Source: Paenibacillus taihuensis (GTDB taxonomy: Bacteria; Bacillota; Bacilli; Paenibacillales; Paenibacillaceae). Taken from it: a stretch of 64,000 nucleotides of DNA. Shown here one piece after another: positions 58,600 through 64,000 of the stretch; position 1 is the first letter of the stretch, and every line of letters starts with the position of its first letter. The translations under genes and the position numbers were made by a program. The notes beneath the pieces are model-generated. The model was not told the DNA's origin. It did no database searches and saw nothing but the letters and a program-made list of their open reading frames with translations. The DNA lies in contig NZ_QTTN01000033.1 in the NCBI RefSeq assembly GCF_003386535.1, positions 1 to 64,000 on the forward strand. Reading direction: 5' to 3'.

Positions 58600-60041
58600 C
58601 GTTTCCATCCCCTTGGATTCCGCATCCTCGTTCTGTTGCTTGGCGCCGTTGCTTTCGGCCGCTTAGTCAAGGACCACGTCGGAGCGCGGAATAGCGTATC
58701 CTTGGCATCGCTTAGAGAGAAAGGCGGCTTATAATAAGACAGCCCGAGCGTATTGATTGAGCATAGATGGGTGCAAATTATCATGAAGAAGAATGCAAGA
58801 CCGAACAAGCCGAATACTGCGGAGATCAGAAGCGCTGGATAACTTAACAACCGTGCGGCGCCGCTCATCTCGTATGAAGGCATGACAAAAGAGGCTAGAC
58901 CCGTTAGTGCAGCGGTAATCACCATCGTATTGGAAACGAGGTTCGATTGGACAACAACAGTACCAACGACGATACCGCCAACGACGCCGATCGTTTGGCC
59001 GACGGGGCTTGCCAGCCGGATCGTCGCTTCCCGTAAAATTTCAAGCAGGAGCATCATCGACAATGCCTCGACAAACGGCGGGAACGTCACATATTTGAGC
59101 GAGCTTTGGAGCGTATTGACAAAATTGATCGGCAGCATCTGCGGGTTAAAGCTTGAAACCGTGACATACAAGGCTGGAAGGCCCATGGCAATAAAAAAGC
59201 AGCAAAGGCGCAAAACCCGAAAGATCGAGCCGAGCAGCCAGCCATTCTGATAATCATCCTCGCTTTGAAAGAATGACCAGAACGAGACCGGCAATATAAC
59301 GACATCCGGAGAACCGGCCGTTGCCACGACCACTTTGCCTTCCATTAGATTGGCACGTGCACGATCAGGTCGTTCTGTGGTGAGCGTCTGTGGGAAGAAA
59401 GCGTACTTATTCTCTTTAATCAGCTCATCGATTTCTCCGGGCGCGTCAATATAATCGATATCGATGCTGCGCAAGCGTCGGTCCACCTCCTCGACGCTTG
59501 CCATATCCGCAATCGTCTTGATGTACATCATGGCAACCTTGGTCTGCGAAAGCCGCCCGATCGTGTATGTTTTGACAACAAAGTCCGTTGAGTTGATCAG
59601 CTTTCGCATCAAATTGAGATTCGTATCCAGATTTTCAATGAACGCTTCATTCGCACCGCGCAGCACTCGCTCGTTGGTCGGAATGTTGATGGAGCGCTCC
59701 TTCTTCACATCTGTGCCCAGGAGGTGCAGCTTCGCCTCTCCGCTGCGCTGCAGCACGGTTTTGCCATACATTATCGCATGTACAGCTTCTTGGAAGCTTG
59801 CGGTTTCCGTGTAGTCGAGAATCGAGACGACGTCATGGACAGGGTCGTGAGGACGGGACAGCAGCGGCTTCAAGACGTAGTTCTGAACGAGCTCGGAATC
59901 AATTAACGTGTCAAAATAAAACAGCCGATACTCCGTTCCGTCGAGATTTAGCGGCTTCACCCGGAAGTCGCTCTGATCCGCGAACTGTTCCTGGAAGTAC
60001 CGCTCCGTCTCTTTCAACGATGTGCTCAGTTTCACACGCAT
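58596..60041 (-). CDS. Spore germination protein GerAA/GerKA family
   Basis: 481 residues. The hydrophilic N-terminal half (about 1-250) contains the NTD1/NTD2 domains, followed by about five membrane segments, matching the A subunit of a germinant receptor (GRLSQTKVAMMYIKTIAD; ATAGSPDVVILPVSFWSFFQS; ASPVGQTIGVVGGIVVGTVVVQSNLVS). ATG 60041 follows GGAGGGG closely; GTG 60035 has more usual spacing. It is the first gene of an A-B-C operon. The upstream region has no clear sigma-A promoter, consistent with a forespore promoter, though I could not assign one. Confidence 0.93.
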   Translation of the reverse strand: MRVKLSTSLKETERYFQEQFADQSDFRVKPLNLDGTEYRLFYFDTLIDSELVQNYVLKPLLSRPHDPVHDVVSILDYTETASFQEAVHAIMYGKTVLQRSGEAKLHLLGTDVKKERSINIPTNERVLRGANEAFIENLDTNLNLMRKLINSTDFVVKTYTIGRLSQTKVAMMYIKTIADMASVEEVDRRLRSIDIDYIDAPGEIDELIKENKYAFFPQTLTTERPDRARANLMEGKVVVATAGSPDVVILPVSFWSFFQSEDDYQNGWLLGSIFRVLRLCCFFIAMGLPALYVTVSSFNPQMLPINFVNTLQSSLKYVTFPPFVEALSMMLLLEILREATIRLASPVGQTIGVVGGIVVGTVVVQSNLVSNTMVITAALTGLASFVMPSYEMSGAARLLSYPALLISAVFGLFGLAFFFMIICTHLCSINTLGLSYYKPPFSLSDAKDTLFRAPTWSLTKRPKATAPSNRTRMRNPRGWKR

Positions 60042-60094
60042 CCCCTCCTTCGTTAAAGATGGCCTTATTTTACCCGTCCATTGGTAAAAGTATG

Positions 60095-60130
60095 TAATAA
60101 AGGCAGCGACCTGTTGTGGTCACTGCCTTT
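60095..60130 (-). terminator. Terminator of the LacI-family gene
   Basis: AAGGCAGCGACC and GGTCACTGCCTTT form a 12-bp stem with one mismatch and a 6-nt loop, followed on the minus strand by TTATTAC. T- and A-rich flanks on both sides allow bidirectional use. Confidence 0.65.
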
Positions 60131-60201
60131 TATGGTCACTGTTCTCCAGCGCTAACGGAGCCAGAAGTCGCTATTCAGCCGACATTTTCAAATGCTAACA
60201 G

Positions 60202-61218
60202 TCATCCCGGCTTGATGCTCGAATTCCGAACGACCAGCCTAGGTATCAGCTTGTTCTCTTCCTCATCCCTCGGATTCCCTAACAGCCGATCCATCAGCAC
60301 CTGTGCCGATCTTCTGCCGATTTCCTCCTGGACGAGTGATACCGAAGTCAGCTTCGGATAGACGCGGGATGCGATGTCCAGGTTATCCATGCCGACGATA
60401 GCGATATCTTCGGGGATGCGAAGCGCCGCCTCCTCGCATGCTTTCATGACGCCGATCGCCATCAGATCGTTCGACGCGACGATCGCTTCGGGCAGCTCCG
60501 GCCGCCCTAGCATGGCTTTTGCCGTCAAGTACCCGCCGTTCTCCGTATAATCGGACTCCGCCACGAAGCTCGAAATAACAGGCAGTCCTGCTTTATCCAT
60601 CGCGTCCAGAAAACCTTCCAAACGCTGCTGGCCCGTCTGCTCGCTGCTGTTGCCGCCGATGTAGCCGATCCTCCGGACCCCTTGCGAGATCAGATGCTCC
60701 GTACCGATTTTGATGCCGAGGTACGTATCGGTGTACACATAATCAAACCGATCTCCGCCACCCGGCGACACGAATTTATTCGTCAACACGACCGGCGATT
60801 GCACGGAATTAATGGCGCTGATATTCTCTTCGTTGAAGTTGAAGGAGACCATGATCATGCCGTCGGCGACCTTCTCCCTCAAGTTCTGAATCGCCTTCAG
60901 CTCTTCCTTCAAGCTGTGCTTCGTATAGATGAGGATCAGCAGGTAGCCATGCTCCTCCAGCACCTGATTGATGCCATTAATCATGTCGAAGTAGAACGGA
61001 TTGCAAATATCGGGAACGGCGAAAATAATTTTTCTCGTCTGCCGCAGCTTCAGGATTTGAGCCGCACTGTCCGGGGCATAGTTCATTTCTTTCGCGGCGG
61101 CCAGAATGCGGCTCTTCGTCTTTTGGCCGCAATAGCCTTTGCCGGACAACGCCCTGGACACGGTAGAGGGAGATACGCCGACCCGTTCTGCAATATGGTA
61201 TATGGTATTGTTATCCAT
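60202..61218 (-). CDS. LacI-family transcriptional regulator
   Basis: 338 residues with helix-turn-helix TIYHIAERVGVSPSTVSRALSG (about 5-26) and a sugar-binding core (RKIIFAVPDICNPFYFDMINGI; RRIGYIGGNSSEQTGQQRLEGF; IAIVGMDNLDIAS). GGGGAGGGG lies about 10 nt before the ATG. It is co-directional with, and downstream of, the sugar operon at 61339-64000, which it presumably controls. An inverted repeat TTACA-N6-TGTAA (61295-61310) lies in its upstream region. Confidence 0.9.
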   Translation of the reverse strand: MDNNTIYHIAERVGVSPSTVSRALSGKGYCGQKTKSRILAAAKEMNYAPDSAAQILKLRQTRKIIFAVPDICNPFYFDMINGINQVLEEHGYLLILIYTKHSLKEELKAIQNLREKVADGMIMVSFNFNEENISAINSVQSPVVLTNKFVSPGGGDRFDYVYTDTYLGIKIGTEHLISQGVRRIGYIGGNSSEQTGQQRLEGFLDAMDKAGLPVISSFVAESDYTENGGYLTAKAMLGRPELPEAIVASNDLMAIGVMKACEEAALRIPEDIAIVGMDNLDIASRVYPKLTSVSLVQEEIGRRSAQVLMDRLLGNPRDEEENKLIPRLVVRNSSIKPG

Positions 61219-61294
61219 AAACTTTCATCCCCTCCCCCAAACCGGAACCGAATCAATAAAATACTCTATCAAATAAAAATATCAAATTGAACCG

Positions 61295-61310
61295 TTACAC
61301 TGCAATGTAA
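61295..61310. promoter_or_regulatory. Inverted repeat TTACA-N6-TGTAA
   Basis: Lies between the RbsD/FucU-type gene end and the LacI start; a possible autoregulatory operator. Confidence 0.35.
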
Positions 61311-61338
61311 AAATTCAAGTTAATTAACGATTATTCAA

Positions 61339-61689
61339 TTAAATAATCGCTATTGATTTAAATAACTTCCCGCGCGTCGTTATCAGGCAGCTTCGGGAAT
61401 GGGGCATGCGGCTCTGCTTGATACCAGAATGCCGTCGATGCTCCACCGGATCGCCCGGATCAACCTTCATCAGAGCGATGGAGTGCTCCGCGTTACGATC
61501 GAGCGGAAACAACTGCAGGATATCATCCAGCAGTTCCGGCAGCGAATGCCCATCGCAGCGGATTAACCGCTGCGCATGGCTTGCCGCAGGGAAGTTCCCG
61601 TCCGCAAGCGCCAGCTCGTCTCCATGTCCCATTTCCATCAATATTTTGATCAACTCTGGCGATATACGCTTCGAAATTCCAATCAGCAT
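61339..61689 (-). pseudogene. RbsD/FucU-family mutarotase, C-terminally truncated
   Basis: The first 75-80 residues are a good FucU/RbsD match (MLIGISKRISPELIKILMEM, GHGDELALADGNFPA, PLDRNAEHSIALMKV). After the DPVEHRR stretch the sequence diverges (PHSRSCLITTRGKLFKSIAII) and stops at about 116 residues, whereas family members reach about 140. The missing part contains the conserved FYERA and YGN strands with active-site tyrosines. It is probably inactive, or a recently broken gene. ATG 61689 has AGGAGG 11 nt upstream. Position in the operon suggests a role in L-fucose-like sugar metabolism. Confidence 0.7.
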
Positions 61690-61753
61690 GCGATCCAAGG
61701 CCTCCTACTCTCTCTCTAGCGGACTAGCAATGCAATGAATGCAACTGCTACTG

Positions 61754-62119
61754 CTACTGCTCGTTCTCGCCAATCGTCTGCCGATCCGGCGACGAGTAGA
61801 CGATAATCATCCGGCACGGCTCCCATGTCGTGACCGTTGCATTGTGCGGCACGCCGCGAGGGATGCGCAGCATCATGCCCGGCTCCAGATGGATCATCTC
61901 ATCGCCGAGCGAATGATCGCACTCGCCCGACAGCACGAAGATATACTTCTCGCAGTTCGGGTGAATATGCCGCGGATTCGTTTTGCCCGCTTCGATATAC
62001 ACCATGCCGAACGTCATCTCGCAGTCCGGATCGATATTTTGACCGCAGAGCCATTGGATCTTTCCCCAGTCCATGTCGAGCACATGCTTCGCTTCTCTTA
62101 AATCCGATACCGTTGCCAT
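61754..62119 (-). CDS. Cupin-domain protein
   Basis: 121 residues forming one small beta-barrel. Cupin motif 1 is seen as NPRHIHPNCEKYIFVLSGE and motif 2 as GMMLRIPRGVPHN, giving a typical metal-binding set of histidines and a glutamate. ATG 62119 follows AGAGGCGG. It lies between a Gfo/Idh dehydrogenase and the mutarotase remnant, so it may be a sugar isomerase, lyase or dehydratase partner; the precise reaction is unknown. Confidence 0.83.
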   Translation of the reverse strand: MATVSDLREAKHVLDMDWGKIQWLCGQNIDPDCEMTFGMVYIEAGKTNPRHIHPNCEKYIFVLSGECDHSLGDEMIHLEPGMMLRIPRGVPHNATVTTWEPCRMIIVYSSPDRQTIGENEQ

Positions 62120-62142
62120 CTCATAACCGCCTCTCTTCCCAG

Positions 62143-63225
62143 CTAGCCGTTGATCAGGCCGATTTGCCCTTCGGGCGTGCTGCGGTAGCATTCGAACAGC
62201 TTCAAGATTTCCTTCGCGTTGTCCAGCGAGCCTTTCTCCGGCGCGGTCCCCGCAAGCACGCATTCACAGAAGTAGAGCACCTCCGGCACATAGCCCAAGT
62301 AGAAAATATTCTTGTTATACAGCTGCCCCAGCGAAAACTCCGGCTCCCACACAAGCGGCGCTTCTTCATCCTTGACCAGGAAGGATGCGGATCTGCCGTA
62401 GGCTGGACGCTCGGCACGTCGGTAATAGCTCACCTTCACGCCGTTATCCACCACGACGTTAGCGCCTTCGCCGATAACTTCAAGCCGCTCTAGCGGGCCG
62501 CTGCCGGAAATGCCTGCCGTCAGGTGCAAGGTCCCGACCGCACCGGACATAAACTTGATGGACGTTACGCTGCCCCCGTTGAACGGCTCGCGCTCATACG
62601 AGGAATGGCGGATAGGTCCCATCAGATAGTTAATAATCGAAGCCGGGTGAAAAATATGGTCAAGCATCCATTTCATCCGGTTCAAGTCCCCGCGCTCCCC
62701 GAACTCGGGAAGGTCTTGCGGATACCGGACATAGATCGATGCGGGTCTTCCGAATTCAGGGCTCTCGATGATTTGCTTCGCTTTCGCGATCGCGGGGAAG
62801 AAGATTTTCTTCAGACCTGTCATGACGAACCGGTCATGCTCCCGGCTCAGCCCGGTTAAAGCATCGATTTCCTCCACGCTCGCCGCTGTCGGCTTCTCCA
62901 TCCATACATGTGCGCCTGCTTTCAGTGCATCCGCCGCAAGATCGGTTGCCTGTACTCTTCCATCCGGATGATAGGCAGTGACGATGAAGACGACATCCGG
63001 CTTCTCCTCGCGAAGCATCTCCAGATGGTCGGTGTAATAGCGCGAAGCGCCAAACTGCCGTGCGTACGCGGATGCGCGGTCGCCGTCGACATCGCAGATC
63101 GCCGCCAAATCAACAGGCGCATACTGGAAGGTCGGATAGATGTTGCGGAAGGAATGCCCGCCCGCGCCGATGAAGCAGGCTTTGAGCCTTCGTTCGTACT
63201 CGAAGTTGTACTTTACGAAAGACAT
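62143..63225 (-). CDS. Gfo/Idh/MocA family oxidoreductase
   Basis: 360 residues. The nucleotide loop reads FIGAGGHSF (about 18-26), HVWMEKPTA carries the EKP lysine, and MKWMLDHIFHPASIINYL gives the D-x3-H pair. It is 34 bp downstream of the zinc dehydrogenase and 24 bp upstream of the cupin gene. Likely an NAD(P)-dependent sugar or sugar-acid dehydrogenase in the same pathway. Confidence 0.86.
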   Translation of the reverse strand: MSFVKYNFEYERRLKACFIGAGGHSFRNIYPTFQYAPVDLAAICDVDGDRASAYARQFGASRYYTDHLEMLREEKPDVVFIVTAYHPDGRVQATDLAADALKAGAHVWMEKPTAASVEEIDALTGLSREHDRFVMTGLKKIFFPAIAKAKQIIESPEFGRPASIYVRYPQDLPEFGERGDLNRMKWMLDHIFHPASIINYLMGPIRHSSYEREPFNGGSVTSIKFMSGAVGTLHLTAGISGSGPLERLEVIGEGANVVVDNGVKVSYYRRAERPAYGRSASFLVKDEEAPLVWEPEFSLGQLYNKNIFYLGYVPEVLYFCECVLAGTAPEKGSLDNAKEILKLFECYRSTPEGQIGLING

Positions 63226-63258
63226 AGATAGGAATCCTCGCTCTCTTCGATCCGCGCA

Positions 63259-64000
63259 TTAACGGATTTTGATTTGAACCTTGAGCAGCTCCGGATCCTT
63301 CGGCTTCGCGAGGAACGCAGGTGTTTCTTCCAGCGTGATGACCTTCGAGACGAGCGGTTCGAGCGCAATGCGGCCTTCCTTCACCCAGTCGAAAGCGGTG
63401 AGGAACGTGTAGTTGATCGCCATCGAGCCGAGAATCGTCCAATCCTTGTGGTAGATATCGAACGGGTTCACCCGGATTGAGGCATCCTTCGGCGTGACTC
63501 CGAATTGCAGATAGGTCGCCGTCTTGCCGAGGTAGGCGAACGCCTTCTCGATGACCGCCGGGATACCTGTCGCATCGACGACAACGTCAAAGGTCCGACC
63601 CGCAAGGCGCGATTGCTCGTTCACGAACACCGCTTCGGTTGCGCCGAGTGCAAGAGCCAGCTCCAGCTTGCGGCTCGATACGTCCACGACCGTCAAGCTC
63701 GAAGCGCCTAGACGTGACAAGGATTGCACCAGCTGCAGCCCCATCGCGCCCGCGCCGAAGAGCAGCACGGATTGTCCGGCTCTCATCTGCAGCCGGTTCA
63801 TCGCGTGCACGACGCACGCCATCGGCTCGACGAAAGCAGCCGTCTCGAACGACATGTCGTCCGGAATCTTGACGACGTTGCGAGCAGGTACCGCTACATA
63901 CTCCGCCATGCTGCCGTCTACGGTGTTGCCAAGCGCGCCCCAGTTCTCGCACTGATTGCCGCGGTTCGTCAGGCAGTAGCGGCATTTGCCGCAGAACAGC
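63259..64000 (-). CDS. Zinc-binding dehydrogenase, partial at window edge
   Basis: The frame is open to the right edge; about 246 C-terminal residues are visible. LFCGKCRYC...C supplies the four structural zinc cysteines near the edge. FVEPMACVVHA, LLFGAGAMGLQL (NAD-binding) and VVVDATGIPAVIEKA follow. It belongs to the sorbitol/galactitol-dehydrogenase-like branch. The N-terminal catalytic zinc ligands lie outside the window. It is the most upstream visible gene of the operon ending at 61339. Confidence 0.85.
   Translation of the reverse strand, partial: LFCGKCRYCLTNRGNQCENWGALGNTVDGSMAEYVAVPARNVVKIPDDMSFETAAFVEPMACVVHAMNRLQMRAGQSVLLFGAGAMGLQLVQSLSRLGASSLTVVDVSSRKLELALALGATEAVFVNEQSRLAGRTFDVVVDATGIPAVIEKAFAYLGKTATYLQFGVTPKDASIRVNPFDIYHKDWTILGSMAINYTFLTAFDWVKEGRIALEPLVSKVITLEETPAFLAKPKDPELLKVQIKIR

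Overview
The window looks like a chromosome segment of a spore-forming, glycan-degrading Firmicute of the Paenibacillaceae (Paenibacillus/Cohnella type). Evidence seen: strong AGGAGG-type ribosome sites with ATG, GTG and TTG starts, a gerA-type germination operon, a YesM/YesN-type two-component pair, several carbohydrate ABC importers with DUF5696 and DUF1861 proteins, and moderately high GC. No rRNA, tRNA or CRISPR array was recognised.

Layout. 1-350: the 5' end of a group II intron on the minus strand, inserted directly after a terminator. 350-1080: repeats. 1.1-5.9 kb: a PhyH dioxygenase, a decayed dehydrogenase/isomerase locus, and a three-gene sugar isomerase plus Gfo/Idh operon. 6.0-13.1 kb: single genes (MGL-type lipase, CD3324-type regulator, Stf0 sulfotransferase, a large exported protein, MazG, a small gene with a possible frameshift, a methyltransferase). 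13.4-36.7 kb: a 23-kb glycan locus. It holds two permease pairs, one MsmX-like ATPase, two solute-binding proteins (one fused to carbohydrate-binding-like domains), an NHL-repeat protein, a Yip1-like membrane protein, a DUF5696 protein, two complete and one broken DUF1861 gene, a sorbitol-type dehydrogenase, a large putative glycosidase, a GNAT protein and two LacI regulators. Palindromic TTGTAACGTTACAA-type operators lie inside two of its promoters.

36.8-47.7 kb: TerC, a phased cluster of five DnaA-box-like 9-mers, a heterodimeric ABC exporter, a TIM-barrel isomerase with CatE, an orphan ParB-like protein, an SDR protein and a class-II-aaRS-like orphan. 47.8-56.3 kb: an ABC importer with a WbsX/GH99-like protein, preceded by a YesMN-type kinase and regulator. 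56.4-60.0 kb: gerA-type operon. 60.2-64.0 kb: a LacI-controlled sugar operon (truncated RbsD/FucU, cupin, Gfo/Idh, zinc dehydrogenase), whose last gene runs off the window.

The most unusual features are: (i) four intergenic hairpin-repeat arrays that share a 51-bp period, two of them built from the same 113-bp (51+62) higher-order unit; (ii) the DnaA-box cluster at 37.7 kb; (iii) the NHL/Yip1/DUF5696/CBM-SBP import module. All functions are inferred from sequence features recognised by eye; no database search was run.
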